64,000 bases of DNA from an uncultured Opitutaceae bacterium (lineage in GTDB: Bacteria; Verrucomicrobiota; Verrucomicrobiia; Opitutales; Opitutaceae): contig CAJBES010000202.1 of NCBI GenBank assembly GCA_903952145.1, positions 1-64,000 on the forward strand, in the 5' to 3' direction. Position 1 is the first letter of the stretch. The number at the start of each line of letters is the position of its first letter. The translations under genes and the position numbers were made by a program. The notes beneath the pieces were generated by a model that saw only the letters and a list, made by a program, of their open reading frames with translations, ran no database searches and was not told where the DNA came from. Shown here in pieces: positions 17,589-27,320 of the stretch.

Positions 17589-20500
17589 GCGGGAGAGGGA
17601 CTGTGGGTGGAAGCCGCGCCGGCGGGGGCGGGCTCTTTGGCATGGTCGCGGGCGATCAGCATGTAGACGGACGGCACGACGAACAGGGTGAACAAGGTGC
17701 CGACGGACATGCCGGTGGTGATGACGATGCCCATGCTGTAACGGCTGGCGGCGCCGGCGCCGCTGGCGAACACCAGAGGCATGACACCAAAGACCATCGC
17801 GGCGGTCGTCATGAGGATCGGACGCAGGCGCACCCCGGCGGCGTGCTGCACGGCCTCGCGTTTGCTATAACCCTCGCGCTGGAGCTGATTGGCGAACTGC
17901 ACGATGAGGATGCCGTGCTTGGAAATCAGTCCGACCAGGGTGATGAAGCCGACCTCGGTGTAGATGTTGATCGAGGCGGCGCCAAGGAAGAGGAAGACGA
18001 GTGCGCCCACCAGCGTCATCGGCACGCTGCCGAGCAGGATGATGAACGGGTCGCGAAAGCTTTCGAACTGCGCGGCCAGCACGAGGAAGATGATGATCGC
18101 GCCAAAGACGAAGGCGAGGATCAGCGAGCTGCCCTCCTGCACATACTGGCGGGACTGGCCCCCGTAATCGATGGCGTAGCCCTGCGGCAGGATGCCCTTC
18201 GCCTCCTGGTTGAAGAAATCGAGCGCCTGGCCGAGCGAAACGCCCTGCCGGGGCACGGCGGAGATGGTGGCCGCACCGAGCTGCTGGAAGTGTTTGAGCG
18301 CCTGCGGCTGCACCGAGGGCTTCAGGGTGGCGAAGGTGGAGAGTGGCACGAGCGAGCCCCGGCCGGTGCTGACATAGTAGTTGCCGAGCTGCTCGGGGTT
18401 GAGCCGGCGGACGCGTTCGACCTGCGGGATGACCTTGTAGCTGTTGCCCTGGATGTTGAAGTAGTTGACGTAGCCGCCGCCGAGCAGCGAGCCGATGTCC
18501 GCGGCGACCTGCTGCATGTTGACGCCGAGGTCGGCCGCCTTGTTGCGGTCAATCTGGATGTCGACGCGCGGTTGGTCGAACTTCAGGTCGCTGTCGGCAA
18601 AGTAGAACAGGCCGCTCTTGACGGCGCGGAGCACGAGTTCGTCGGCCACTTGGGCGATGCGCTCGGGCTGGTCGGTCGAGAGCAGCACGAACTGCACGGG
18701 CGTGCCGCCGCCGCCGCCGGGGAGCGACGCAGGCAGGACCGCGAAGGTCTTCAGCCCGGCCACGGTGTTCAACTTGCCCGTTAGTTCAGGCAGTACCTGC
18801 GGGGCACCGCGCTGGCGCTGGTTCCAGGGTTTGAAAACCATGCCCGTAAAGGCCCCATTGCTGGCCGGGAAACCGACGGCCTGGAAGACGCCGGCCGTCT
18901 CGGGGAAACTCTGGATGATCTTGACATTTTCCGCGGCGAACATGCCGACCTGGTCGACGTTGGCGTTGGGCGCCCCGGTGGAAACCGTGATGATGAAGCC
19001 CTGGTCCTCGTCGGGCGCCAGTTCCTGCTTCGTCATCGACCAGAACGGCACGATGAGGATAAGCGCCACCACGGGGATGATGAGCATCACGGGCCAGGTA
19101 TCCATCATACCGTGCAGGAACCGCTCATAGCGGGTGCGCAACTTGTCAAAGGTGACATCAAGGAAGTGGGCAAAGCCCTGCTTCTGCTCGTCATGCCTGA
19201 GGAGTTTCGCGCACATCATGGGCGAGAGCGTGAGCGCCACGATGCCGGAGATGATGACGGCGCCGACCAGCGTGAAGGCGAACTCCCGGAAGAGCGTGCC
19301 GGTGAGTCCCTCCTGGAAACCGATGGGCGCGTAGACGGCGGCGAGGGTGATCGTCATGGCGACGACGGGGCCGGCCAGTTCGCCGGCCCCCTTGAGGCTG
19401 GCCGCCAGCGGGGAAAGACCTTCCTCGATGTGGCGGTGGATGTTCTCCACGACGACGATGGCGTCGTCGACCACCAGGCCGATGGCGAGCACCATCGCGA
19501 GGAGGGTGAGCAGGTTGATGGTAAAGCCCATCACGAGCATGATGAAGCATGCGCCGACCAGCGACAGGGGCATGGCCACGAGCGGAATGATGACAGACCG
19601 TATCGAACCGAGGAAGAGGAAGATGACGACGATCACAATGGCCAGGGCCTCGCCGAGCGTCAGCACGACCTCGTCGATGGCGCTCTTGATGTAGGCGGTG
19701 GCGTCGTAGGGAATGATGATGTGCAGACCGGCGGGGAGCTGGGCCTCGATCTCAGGGACGACCTTGCGCACATCCTGGATGACGGTGAGAGCGTTGGCCG
19801 TGGGCAGCACGTTGATGGCCATGAATGTGGCGTTGTTGCCGCCAAAGTTCACGCTGCTGTCGTAGTTCTCCGCGCCGAGCACGACGTCGGCCACGTCCTG
19901 CACCCGGATTTGCACGCCGTTCTGCTCCTTGATCACCAGCCGCTTGAACTCTTCGGCCGTATGCAGGTCCGTGGCGGCGTTGAGATTGACGGAGATGAGC
20001 GACCCCTTGGTCGCGCCAACGGCGGCGAGTGAATTGTTGCGGGCGATGGCCGCACGCACCTCGTAGGGACTGAGGCCGTAGGCGGCCAGCCGGTCCGGTT
20101 TCAGCCAGATGCGCATCGCGAACGTGCGCCCGCCCATGATCTGCGCACTCTGCACCCCGTTGACCGCAGCCAGCTTGGGCTGGACGACACGGGTGAGGTA
20201 GTCGGTGATCTGGTTGGTCTCCATCTGGTCGCTGTAGAAGCTGATATACATCGACGCGGTGGACTGCGTCTGCTGCACATCGATCGTGGGATCGAACGCG
20301 TCGGCCGGAAGCTGATTGCGCACGCGGTTGACCTTGGAGGTGATCTGCGTGAGCGCGGCGTTCGGATCGTAGTTGAGCTTCAGATGGACCGTGATGGTGC
20401 TGACACTCGGCAGGCTGCTCGACTCCATGTAGTCGATGCCGTCGGCACTCGCGATCTGCTTTTCGAGTGGCGAGGTGATGAAGCCCTGGATGAGGTCGGC

Positions 20501-20665
20501 GCTCGCGCCGGTGTAGACGGTCGTGACCGTAACGATCGCACTGTTGCTGACCGGATACTGGCGCACGTTGAGCAGGTCGATCGACCGCCAGCCGACCAGC
20601 AGGATCAGCAGGTTGACCACCGTCGCCAGGACGGGGCGTTTGATGAAGAGGTCCGTAAACTTCAT
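17585..20665 (-). CDS. RND efflux transporter permease (HAE-1/AcrB type)
   Basis: 1026 residues, the usual length. It starts with the conserved MKFTDLFIKRPVLATVVNLLILL helix. Other AcrB/MexB hallmarks are QGFITSPLEKQIASADGIDYMESSS, the proton-relay aspartates in GLVVDDAIVVVENIHRHIE (TM4), and a second RND half beginning after about residue 540. Together with the downstream TolC-like and upstream adaptor genes it makes a complete tripartite drug or metabolite pump spanning the envelope. It sits 10 bp after the adaptor. The sequence is closest in style to MexI/MexW-like pumps, but the substrate is not predictable. Confidence 0.95.
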   Translation of the reverse strand: MKFTDLFIKRPVLATVVNLLILLVGWRSIDLLNVRQYPVSNSAIVTVTTVYTGASADLIQGFITSPLEKQIASADGIDYMESSSLPSVSTITVHLKLNYDPNAALTQITSKVNRVRNQLPADAFDPTIDVQQTQSTASMYISFYSDQMETNQITDYLTRVVQPKLAAVNGVQSAQIMGGRTFAMRIWLKPDRLAAYGLSPYEVRAAIARNNSLAAVGATKGSLISVNLNAATDLHTAEEFKRLVIKEQNGVQIRVQDVADVVLGAENYDSSVNFGGNNATFMAINVLPTANALTVIQDVRKVVPEIEAQLPAGLHIIIPYDATAYIKSAIDEVVLTLGEALAIVIVVIFLFLGSIRSVIIPLVAMPLSLVGACFIMLVMGFTINLLTLLAMVLAIGLVVDDAIVVVENIHRHIEEGLSPLAASLKGAGELAGPVVAMTITLAAVYAPIGFQEGLTGTLFREFAFTLVGAVIISGIVALTLSPMMCAKLLRHDEQKQGFAHFLDVTFDKLRTRYERFLHGMMDTWPVMLIIPVVALILIVPFWSMTKQELAPDEDQGFIITVSTGAPNANVDQVGMFAAENVKIIQSFPETAGVFQAVGFPASNGAFTGMVFKPWNQRQRGAPQVLPELTGKLNTVAGLKTFAVLPASLPGGGGGTPVQFVLLSTDQPERIAQVADELVLRAVKSGLFYFADSDLKFDQPRVDIQIDRNKAADLGVNMQQVAADIGSLLGGGYVNYFNIQGNSYKVIPQVERVRRLNPEQLGNYYVSTGRGSLVPLSTFATLKPSVQPQALKHFQQLGAATISAVPRQGVSLGQALDFFNQEAKGILPQGYAIDYGGQSRQYVQEGSSLILAFVFGAIIIFLVLAAQFESFRDPFIILLGSVPMTLVGALVFLFLGAASINIYTEVGFITLVGLISKHGILIVQFANQLQREGYSKREAVQHAAGVRLRPILMTTAAMVFGVMPLVFASGAGAASRYSMGIVITTGMSVGTLFTLFVVPSVYMLIARDHAKEPAPAGAASTHSPSPA

Positions 20666-20675
20666 GGCGGCGGGC

Positions 20676-21809
20676 TCAGTGGTTCGCCGGAGACGGGGCC
20701 GGGTTGTTGGCGGGCGTAACCGCGTTGTTGATCGCGATGGCGGCGCCGTTGCGGAGTTTAAGCTGGCCGGAGGTGACGACCTCTTCGCCGGCCTTCACCC
20801 CCTTGAGGATGGCCACCTGGTCGCCGCGCGTGTCGCCCATCTGGACGAAGCGCTGACGCGCGACGAGCCCGCTGTTGCTGCCCTCAGCCGCCGGCTCGAC
20901 GATGTAGACGGTGTTGCCGTAGGGATTGTAGACGATCGCCGTCTGCGGCAACGTGACGACGTTGTCGGTTTGCGGAAGCAGGATGTCGATCGTCCCGAAC
21001 ATGCCGGCGCGGAGTTTTTCGTCGGCATTGCGCACGGTGGCCTGCACCTGGATGTTGCGGTTCGCATCGTCGACCTTGGCATTAATCGCCGTGATCGCAC
21101 CGGCAAAGATCACCCCGGGATAGGTGTCGACGGTCACATGGACCACCTGCCCGACGGTGAGGTCTGATACATCCTGCTGGGGCAGTGAAAAATTTGCATA
21201 GAGCGGGTCCATCACCTGCAACGGGACGATCGCCGTGCCGGCCCTGATGAATTGGCCGAGATTGACCTGGCGGATGCCGGTGCGCCCCGCGAACGGCGCA
21301 CGGATGGTCTTCTTCGCAATCGTGGCGCGGATGGCAGCGACGTTGGCGGCGGTTTGCCGCGCCTGGGCCTCATTGGAATCGAGGTCGGCCTGCGAATTCG
21401 TGTCTTTTGTCCGCAGTTCCCGCGCCCGGTTCAGGTTGATGCGGGCGAGGTCGGCGCCGGCCTCGGCGCTGGCCAACTGGGCCTGCTCCGTGGAAACGTC
21501 GAGTTGCACCAGCAGGTCCCCTTTGTTCACCTGGGCGCCCGACTCGAAAGCGAGCTCGATCACGGTGCCATCAAGCTCGTTGGCGACGGTGATGCCTTCC
21601 GCGGCCGCAAAACTACCCACGGCTTGATAACGACGTTGCCAGCTCTCCTCCGCGGCTTTCAGCGAGGAGACAAAGGTCGGCGGCGGCTTCTGCATCGACA
21701 TTTTGGCGATCATGGCGCGGACAGTAATGATCTTCCAGGCGGCGATTACGCCGATAACTAAGATCACACCGACGACCATCCAGATGGAACGCTTGGCTGT
21801 TAGGGTCAT
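20676..21809 (-). CDS. RND efflux periplasmic adaptor (membrane fusion protein)
   Basis: 377 residues with one N-terminal membrane helix (WMVVGVILVIGVIAAWKII). It contains the lipoyl/biotinyl-like half-motifs (GTVIELAFESGAQVNKGDLLVQLD and IRAPFAGRTGIRQVNLGQFI) flanking an alpha-hairpin (about 110-165), then a beta-barrel domain ending in LPQTAIVYNPYGNTVYIV. This is the HlyD/AcrA architecture that couples the RND pump to TolC. It is 61 bp downstream of the MarR gene and heads the pump genes, so it is likely under MarR control. Confidence 0.93.
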   Translation of the reverse strand: MTLTAKRSIWMVVGVILVIGVIAAWKIITVRAMIAKMSMQKPPPTFVSSLKAAEESWQRRYQAVGSFAAAEGITVANELDGTVIELAFESGAQVNKGDLLVQLDVSTEQAQLASAEAGADLARINLNRARELRTKDTNSQADLDSNEAQARQTAANVAAIRATIAKKTIRAPFAGRTGIRQVNLGQFIRAGTAIVPLQVMDPLYANFSLPQQDVSDLTVGQVVHVTVDTYPGVIFAGAITAINAKVDDANRNIQVQATVRNADEKLRAGMFGTIDILLPQTDNVVTLPQTAIVYNPYGNTVYIVEPAAEGSNSGLVARQRFVQMGDTRGDQVAILKGVKAGEEVVTSGQLKLRNGAAIAINNAVTPANNPAPSPANH

Positions 21810-21870
21810 GATAGAACAGTTTTTTAGTGAATGAGCTTGGGAGAAAAGGATCAGGCGCGTGGAGAACCAA

Positions 21871-22443
21871 TCAGGTGGCGGCGGCAGGATCAGACCTCAG
21901 GGCAGCGCACTGCTGCTGCACTTTGGCCAGGAGTCGCACCAGAACTTTCCGCTCCGCCTCGGAAAGTGCACTCATGATGGCAGAGTGAATCCTGAAATGG
22001 CCGGGAAGAAAACCGTGCAGAAATTCCTCGGCCTTGGCGGTCAGACGCACGGACATCATGCGCCGGTCAACCGGATCCGGTTCGCGCTTTACAAACCCAT
22101 CGCGTTCAAGGGTGTCGATGAGACCGGTCATCGTGGCACGCGTAACCCCGCAATTGTCCGCCAATTCGGCCGGAGTGTGCGGACTGCACGCGCAGGTGAC
22201 GGTCCCGGCAGGGGCGGCGGCTTTGATCTGGTCACCGTGCCACAGCAGCATAAGCACCATGAAACGGCCCGGGGAAATGCCGTGGTCGCCCATGTTGCGT
22301 GAACTTACCGCGTAAGCCTCATCACTGGTTCTAAGCAGATGTAACAGCGCCTCGGCCGCCGAGGGGTCGAGATCGGGAAATTCCCGGGCAGCCTCCAAGA
22401 GGCACTCGTAGCGCGGCAGGTCTTTGAGGAGCAGTAATGGCAT
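21871..22443 (-). CDS. MarR-family transcriptional regulator
   Basis: 190 residues. A winged-helix core (about residues 70-150) carries the recognition helix region ELADNCGVTRATMTGLIDTLERDGFVKREPDPVDRRMMSVRLT, with the DxRxxxVxLT wing typical of MarR. N- and C-terminal helices form the dimer interface. An unusual feature is a short insert before the HTH (AAPAGTVTCACSPHT) with a C-x-C pair that could be redox- or metal-responsive, though this is speculative. It is the first gene of a marR-MFP-RND-TolC operon and is expected to repress it. Two overlapping perfect dyads lie 19-54 bp upstream of its start. Confidence 0.9.
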   Translation of the reverse strand: MPLLLLKDLPRYECLLEAAREFPDLDPSAAEALLHLLRTSDEAYAVSSRNMGDHGISPGRFMVLMLLWHGDQIKAAAPAGTVTCACSPHTPAELADNCGVTRATMTGLIDTLERDGFVKREPDPVDRRMMSVRLTAKAEEFLHGFLPGHFRIHSAIMSALSEAERKVLVRLLAKVQQQCAALRSDPAAAT

Positions 22444-22461
22444 CGAATGATCAGATATGAA

Positions 22462-22497
22462 AACTATCAGGAAGCTGATAGTTAGGAAGCTAACTAT
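22462..22497. promoter_or_regulatory. Two overlapping perfect dyads, candidate MarR operators
   Basis: AACTATCAG (22462-22470), spacer GAAG, CTGATAGTT (22475-22483) is a perfect 9-bp inverted repeat. Overlapping it, ATAGTTAG (22478-22485), the same spacer GAAG, and CTAACTAT (22490-22497) form a second perfect 8-bp dyad. The dyad centres are 15 bp apart. They lie immediately upstream of the marR start in an AT-rich patch that also has a TTGCAA -35-like hexamer on the minus strand. Position and symmetry strongly suggest autoregulatory operators; binding is inferred. Confidence 0.75.
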
Positions 22498-22595
22498 TAT
22501 TGCAAGCCCGGTTTGCGCTTTGGATACCTCCCCTGCCCTTGTGCATGGAAAAGCGGTCGTTCACGTCTTCAGCTCCTACCGGCGGGCGATACGGT

Positions 22596-24584
22596 TTAGA
22601 GGGACCGCGCTGCGGCTACGACCGCAGCAGCCGTCACTCCCAGTTCCTGATAAATCTGCGGAGCCGGTGCGCTAAGACCAAAGCGGTCGATGCCGACGAC
22701 CTTGCCATCGAGACCGACATATTTGGACCAGAGGCCGGTCACCCCCGCCTCAACGGCCACACGCTTGCGGCAGGATGAAGGCAGGACGCTCTCGCGATAC
22801 TCGACTGACTGCCGGTCAAAGCGGAAGAAAGACGGCATCGAAACGACCCGTGTGCCGGCGCCGAGTTCCCTGGCCGCGGCCATGGCGAGTTGCAGTTCAC
22901 TACCACAGGAAAGGATGAGGTGGGTGAGCGGCGCAGTTTCCGGCCAGGCGACATAACCGCCCTTGAGCACCCCGGTCCGGCGGGTCTGGACGGGAATGTC
23001 ATTGAGCATCGGCAGGGCCTGCCGGCTGAGGGCCAGCAAAGTCGGACCGTCGGTGCGCGCCAAAGCCGCGGCGAAAGCCCCGGCAGTCTCCTCCGGATCC
23101 GCGGGGCGGATGACGTCGAGATTGGGGATTACGCGGAGGCCGGTAACCGTTTCTACCGGCTGGTGGGTCGGGCCGTCCTCTCCCACGCCGATGGAGTCAT
23201 GTGTGTAGACGTAGACGACCGGGAGTTTCGCGAGGGCCGCGATGCGCATGGCGGGTCGGGAGTAGTCGGCGAAGACCAGGAAGGTCGCGACCGAGGGCCG
23301 GAACAGCCCGTCGTAGGCGATGCCGTTGGCGATGGCCGCCATGCCGTGCTCGCGGATGCCAAAGCGGATGTTGCGACCGGCGCGGTGGCCCGCATCAAAA
23401 TCCTGGTCGGCTGCGATGTAGTTAAGGGTCGAGCCATAGAGATCGGCGCTGCCGCCAATGAGAAGCGGCATCTCGGCGGCCACGGTTTGAAGCACATCAC
23501 GTCCGACGGCGCGGGTGGCAAGTTTGGCGTCAGCCGGGAAGGGTGGAATTTTCTCCAACAGTTGGGCGGCACCGGATGGTTTCCCGGCGGAGTCTAGGAG
23601 CGCAGCCTTTTCCGGGTTGGCCTCCCGCCAAGCCTTGTAGGTTTTGTGCCACTTGTTGCAGGCGCGCACGAGCCGGGCCTTATGGCTGGCGAAGTAGGCC
23701 CGCACTTCGTCGCTTACATAAAAATGCTGGTCGGCCGGCAGACCCAAGCCGGCGCGGGCGCCGGCGGAAAACTTTGCCCCACCCTCGCCGTGACCCTTGG
23801 CGGTGCCGGCAACCTCAGGGATGCCGCGTGCAATCTGCGTCTTGGCAATGATCAGCTGCGGTTTGCCGCTCCCGGCCTTCTTCGCCTTGTTGAAAGATCT
23901 CAAAAACAGCGGCATGTCATGGCCGTCTACGGTTTGCACGTCCCAGCCGATGGCCTTGAAACGTGCGACGGTGTTTTCGCTCTGCGTCCTGTCCGCCATG
24001 GCATCAAGTGTCACATCGTTCGAGTCATAGATGAGGATGAGGTTGTTGAGTTTCTGGTGGCCGGCGAAAGCCACAGCCTCCATCGCCACGCCCTCCTGCA
24101 TGCAGCCGTCACCTGCCAGGCAGACAACGTGGTAATTGAAAACCTCATGTTCCGGCGTGTTGAAACGCGCGGCGGCCATCTGGCCGGCGACCGCCATGCC
24201 GACCGCGTTGGCAATGCCCTGCCCCAGCGGGCCGGTCGTGCTCTCGACTCCCGGGGTTTCGCCAAACTCGGGATGCCCGGGCGTGATGCTATGCAGCACG
24301 CGAAACTTCTGCACGTCCTCCCGTGCCACCGCATAGCCGCTGAGATGCAGCCAGCCGTAAAGAAACATGCTGCCATGCCCAGCCGAGAGAATGAAGCGGT
24401 CGCGATTGAGCCAGCGCGGACGCTCGGGATTGTGCACCAGTGCGTGGCCGAAGAGCACCGCGCCGATCTCGGCCGCGCCGAGGGGCAGTCCGAGATGGCC
24501 CGAGGAGCAGGCATGAATCGCATCGATGGCCAGGCCGCGGGCTTGGTTCGCCGCTTGGGCGAGGAGGAGAGTTTGAAGTTTCAT
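22596..24584 (-). CDS. tkt: Transketolase
   Basis: 662 residues, the standard length. The N-terminal thiamine-diphosphate domain has [36 protein letters not shown] and the GDG...N metal/ThDP motif ([13 protein letters not shown]...[13 protein letters not shown]). The pyrimidine-binding domain has [14 protein letters not shown] with the catalytic glutamate, and then [18 protein letters not shown]. It transfers two-carbon units in the pentose phosphate pathway in the cytosol. It is read toward the left, downstream of the rplS terminator, so it probably has its own promoter in the 24585-24643 interval. Confidence 0.96.
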   Translation of the reverse strand: MKLQTLLLAQAANQARGLAIDAIHACSSGHLGLPLGAAEIGAVLFGHALVHNPERPRWLNRDRFILSAGHGSMFLYGWLHLSGYAVAREDVQKFRVLHSITPGHPEFGETPGVESTTGPLGQGIANAVGMAVAGQMAAARFNTPEHEVFNYHVVCLAGDGCMQEGVAMEAVAFAGHQKLNNLILIYDSNDVTLDAMADRTQSENTVARFKAIGWDVQTVDGHDMPLFLRSFNKAKKAGSGKPQLIIAKTQIARGIPEVAGTAKGHGEGGAKFSAGARAGLGLPADQHFYVSDEVRAYFASHKARLVRACNKWHKTYKAWREANPEKAALLDSAGKPSGAAQLLEKIPPFPADAKLATRAVGRDVLQTVAAEMPLLIGGSADLYGSTLNYIAADQDFDAGHRAGRNIRFGIREHGMAAIANGIAYDGLFRPSVATFLVFADYSRPAMRIAALAKLPVVYVYTHDSIGVGEDGPTHQPVETVTGLRVIPNLDVIRPADPEETAGAFAAALARTDGPTLLALSRQALPMLNDIPVQTRRTGVLKGGYVAWPETAPLTHLILSCGSELQLAMAAARELGAGTRVVSMPSFFRFDRQSVEYRESVLPSSCRKRVAVEAGVTGLWSKYVGLDGKVVGIDRFGLSAPAPQIYQELGVTAAAVVAAARSL

Positions 24585-24643
24585 GAAATAAACTCAAAAG
24601 ACCTAGGCTGGCCGCTGGTGCCGTGGAAGCAGATTCTGCCAAT

Positions 24644-24669
24644 AAAAAAGCGGGCCCGCTGGGGCCCGC
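24644..24669 (-). terminator. Rho-independent terminator of the rpsP-trmD-rplS operon
   Basis: GCGGGCCC (24650-24657), loop GCTG and GGGCCCGC (24662-24669) form a perfect 8-bp GC stem. On the minus strand it is followed by a run of six T (A-run 24644-24649 on plus). It lies 26 bp past the rplS stop codon and ends the operon before tkt. Confidence 0.9.
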
Positions 24670-24695
24670 CGGGAAAAGGAAACCGGAGCGCTTGC

Positions 24696-25070
24696 TCAGC
24701 TGGCGGGCGCACTCTTGCGCTCGAAACGCTTGACCTTGATCGCCATGGCGGCCTTGCCCTTGCGGTCGCGCAAGTAGTAGAGGCGGGCCTTCATCGGCTC
24801 GGACTCGCGCTCGATCTCGATTTTCTCGATCATCGGCGAGTTCACCGGGAACACGCGCTCGACGCCCTCACCGTAGCTGATGCGGCGGACCGTGAACGTC
24901 TCGTGGATGCCATGACCCTTGCGGGCAATGACGATGCCGGAGAAAATCTGGATGCGCTCCTTGTCGGCCTCGCGGACCTTGGTGTGCACTCTGACGCCGT
25001 CGCCAACGCGAAACGCCGGGGTGTCTGTCTTAACCTGCGCGGAGGTGATTTCTTTGATAATCGGGTTCAT
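24696..25070 (-). CDS. rplS: 50S ribosomal protein L19
   Basis: 124 residues from the ATG of [16 protein letters not shown]; the longer open frame upstream runs back into trmD and has no ribosomal-protein sequence. The L19 core is plain: [56 protein letters not shown], then [26 protein letters not shown]. It binds at the 30S-50S interface. It lies 10 bp downstream of trmD and is followed by a strong terminator. A Ser/Ala-rich tail of a few residues extends beyond the usual end. Confidence 0.97.
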   Translation of the reverse strand: MNPIIKEITSAQVKTDTPAFRVGDGVRVHTKVREADKERIQIFSGIVIARKGHGIHETFTVRRISYGEGVERVFPVNSPMIEKIEIERESEPMKARLYYLRDRKGKAAMAIKVKRFERKSAPAS

Positions 25071-25080
25071 GACTGTGGCT

Positions 25081-25749
25081 TTATTTGAGTAAATCTGGGC
25101 GGACCTGACGGGTTTTTTCCACCTGTCGCGCGTGTCGCCACTTCTCGATCTCGTCATGATTTCCGGAAAGCAGGACCTCCGGAATGGACATGCCCCGGAA
25201 TTCGGCGGGACGCGTGTATTGAGGAAAGTCGAGCAACTTGCTGTTGAAACTTTCGTGCGTCAATGACTTTTCCTCCCCGAGCACGCCAGGGATAAAACGG
25301 GCCAGTGCATCGATCAAAACCGCGGCCGCCAAGCTGCCGTTGGTCAGGACGTAATCACCGATGCTGATCTCCATGTCGATGATGTGGTCCCGGATGCGCT
25401 GGTCGATGCCCTCGTAATGGCCGCTCAGCAGGATGAGATGCGACTGTCGCGACAGTCCCTCCGCCAGCGCCGGCGACAGGGGGACTCCGTCCGGAGTGAG
25501 GTAGATGCGACGGCAGCCGGGCGACTGCAGTTGCTCCATCGCGGCGAATACCGGCTCGGGTTTCATCACCATCCCCGCCCCGCCGCCAAAGGGCCGATCG
25601 TCAGCCGTGCGGTGCTTGTCCGTCGTCCAGCCGCGGAGATCATGGACCTTCACCGTCAGCCGGCCGGCCTCGATACCCTTGCCGAGAATGCTCTCGGTCA
25701 GGAACCCGTCCAGCATGCGCGGAAACAGCGTAAGGACATCGATGTGCAT
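25081..25749 (-). CDS. trmD: tRNA (guanine-N1-)-methyltransferase
   Basis: 222 residues with SPOUT/TrmD signatures: the opening [29 protein letters not shown], the [12 protein letters not shown] loop, and the knot motif [34 protein letters not shown] with the SAM-binding trefoil. It methylates G37 of tRNAs reading CNN codons and so prevents frameshifting. It lies between rpsP and rplS, the classic context, but rimM, which normally precedes trmD, is absent: only 84 bp separate trmD from rpsP. Confidence 0.96.
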   Translation of the reverse strand: MHIDVLTLFPRMLDGFLTESILGKGIEAGRLTVKVHDLRGWTTDKHRTADDRPFGGGAGMVMKPEPVFAAMEQLQSPGCRRIYLTPDGVPLSPALAEGLSRQSHLILLSGHYEGIDQRIRDHIIDMEISIGDYVLTNGSLAAAVLIDALARFIPGVLGEEKSLTHESFNSKLLDFPQYTRPAEFRGMSIPEVLLSGNHDEIEKWRHARQVEKTRQVRPDLLK

Positions 25750-25833
25750 GGTTTGTGAGGATGGGTGGAAATGAAAAATCGCCCGGGCCGGGAAAGGCGG
25801 GGGCGATTGAGCGAAGAAAAGCGGAGGACGGAA

Positions 25834-26115
25834 TCAGGCCGTCGTCGCGGAGGTCGTGGCGGCCGGTGCGGCAGCGGCGCGGCGGGCCCGCTTGATCATT
25901 GCATGGAGCGTATCGGTCGGCTTGGCTCCCTTGCTCAACCAGTAGTCCACACGGGCGAGATCGACCTTGAAGCCCTTGTCTTTCGCCCGCGGATCGTAAG
26001 TGCCGATCGACTCGACCGGATCGCCATCGCGGCGCGAACGGGCTTCGGCAACAACCACACGGTAATGCGGCTGGTGGATGGCACCAACGCGGGTAAGACG
26101 GATTTTAAGAGCCAT
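25834..26115 (-). CDS. rpsP: 30S ribosomal protein S16
   Basis: 93 residues starting MALKIRLTRVGAIHQPHYRVVVAEARSRRDGDPVESIGTYDP, the unmistakable S16 N-terminus, followed by VDLARVDYWLSKGAKPTDTLHAMIKRA. The C-terminal tail is Ala/Thr-rich. It is the first gene of rpsP-trmD-rplS and is divergent from ychF across about 100 bp that must contain both promoters. Confidence 0.97.
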   Translation of the reverse strand: MALKIRLTRVGAIHQPHYRVVVAEARSRRDGDPVESIGTYDPRAKDKGFKVDLARVDYWLSKGAKPTDTLHAMIKRARRAAAAPAATTSATTA

Positions 26116-26219
26116 GGGCGGTGTTTTTCAGAGCGTTACTTGTTTGGAAAAGCCGTGCAGGAGACCGCCCGATAAATGGCTTGTCAAGCCCCGAGTCCCC
26201 CCGCTCCTTCAAACCCTTT

Positions 26220-27320
26220 ATGAAAGCCGGAATCGTCGGTCTCCCCAATGTGGGCAAGTCCACGCTCTTCAATGCCCTCACCCGCTCCCGCAAGGCGGAG
26301 GCCGCCAATTACCCGTTTTGCACCATCGACCCGAATGTAGGCGTGGTGACAGTGCCCGATGAACGCGCTTATGTGCTGCAAAAGATCGCCAAGACCAATG
26401 TCGTCATCCCGGCGGTCATTGAGTTCGTGGATATCGCCGGCCTCGTCGCCGGCGCCAGCCGGGGCGAGGGCTTGGGCAACCAGTTTCTGGCCAGCATCCG
26501 CGAAGTGGACGCCATCGTGCAAGTTGTCCGCTGCTTTGAGGATGCCGATGTGATCCACCCCATGGGGGGCGTCGACCCGGTGCGCGACATCGAAGTCATC
26601 ACCACCGAGTTGGTGCTCGCCGACTTGGAAGCGGTGGCCAAGCGGCTCGAAAAAAACCAGAAAAAGGCCAAATCGGGCGACAAGGAAGCCTTCACCGAGA
26701 TGGCGCTGCTCGAGAAACTTTCGCCCCACCTCAACGCTGGCAGACCTGCCAATACCTTCCCGGCCACACCCGAGGAAGTCGCGCTGATGAAGTTCTTCCA
26801 GCTCCTCACCGCCAAGCCCGTGCTCTTCGCCTGCAACGTCGCCGAGGGCGACCTCGCCAACGTCGAGGAAAACAAATTCGTCCAGCAGGTGGCCGGTTAC
26901 GTGCGGACCCACCACGATGCCGCCTACGTGCCGATCAGCGCCCGCATCGAGGCCGAACTCATCGATCTCACCCCGGAGGAGGCGAAGGAATTTCTGCAGG
27001 ACCTCGGCGTGGCCGACTCCGGTGTCTCCAGCCTTATCCACGCCAGCTACCAACTGCTCGGCCTCCAGACCTTTTTTACTGCCAGCGAGAAGGAAGTCCG
27101 CGCCTGGACCATCAAGAAAGGTTGGAAAGCACCGCAGGCCGCCGGCATCATCCACACCGATTTCGAAAGGGGCTTCATCAAGGCCGAGATCGTGTCCTAT
27201 GCGGAACTCGTGCGCCTCGGCAGCGTGGCGGCCACCCGCGAGGCCGGAAAATACCGGCTCGAAGGCAGGGATTACGTGTTTCAGGACGGCGACGTCGCGT
27301 TGTTCAGGTTTAGCAGCTAG
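26220..27320 (+). CDS. ychF: Redox-regulated ATPase/GTPase YchF
   Basis: 366 residues from MKAGIVGLPNVGKSTLFNAL; the open frame continues upstream to 26121 but the G1 motif must be at the N-terminus. G1 GLPNVGKST, the switch/G3 DIAGLVAGASRGEGLGNQFL, a coiled-coil insert (about 125-200) and a C-terminal TGS domain ending DYVFQDGDVALFRF are all present. The non-canonical G4 (FACNVAE in place of NKxD) explains the ATP preference of YchF/OLA1. It associates with ribosomes and is linked to oxidative-stress response. It is transcribed divergently from rpsP. Confidence 0.96.
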   Translation: MKAGIVGLPNVGKSTLFNALTRSRKAEAANYPFCTIDPNVGVVTVPDERAYVLQKIAKTNVVIPAVIEFVDIAGLVAGASRGEGLGNQFLASIREVDAIVQVVRCFEDADVIHPMGGVDPVRDIEVITTELVLADLEAVAKRLEKNQKKAKSGDKEAFTEMALLEKLSPHLNAGRPANTFPATPEEVALMKFFQLLTAKPVLFACNVAEGDLANVEENKFVQQVAGYVRTHHDAAYVPISARIEAELIDLTPEEAKEFLQDLGVADSGVSSLIHASYQLLGLQTFFTASEKEVRAWTIKKGWKAPQAAGIIHTDFERGFIKAEIVSYAELVRLGSVAATREAGKYRLEGRDYVFQDGDVALFRFSS

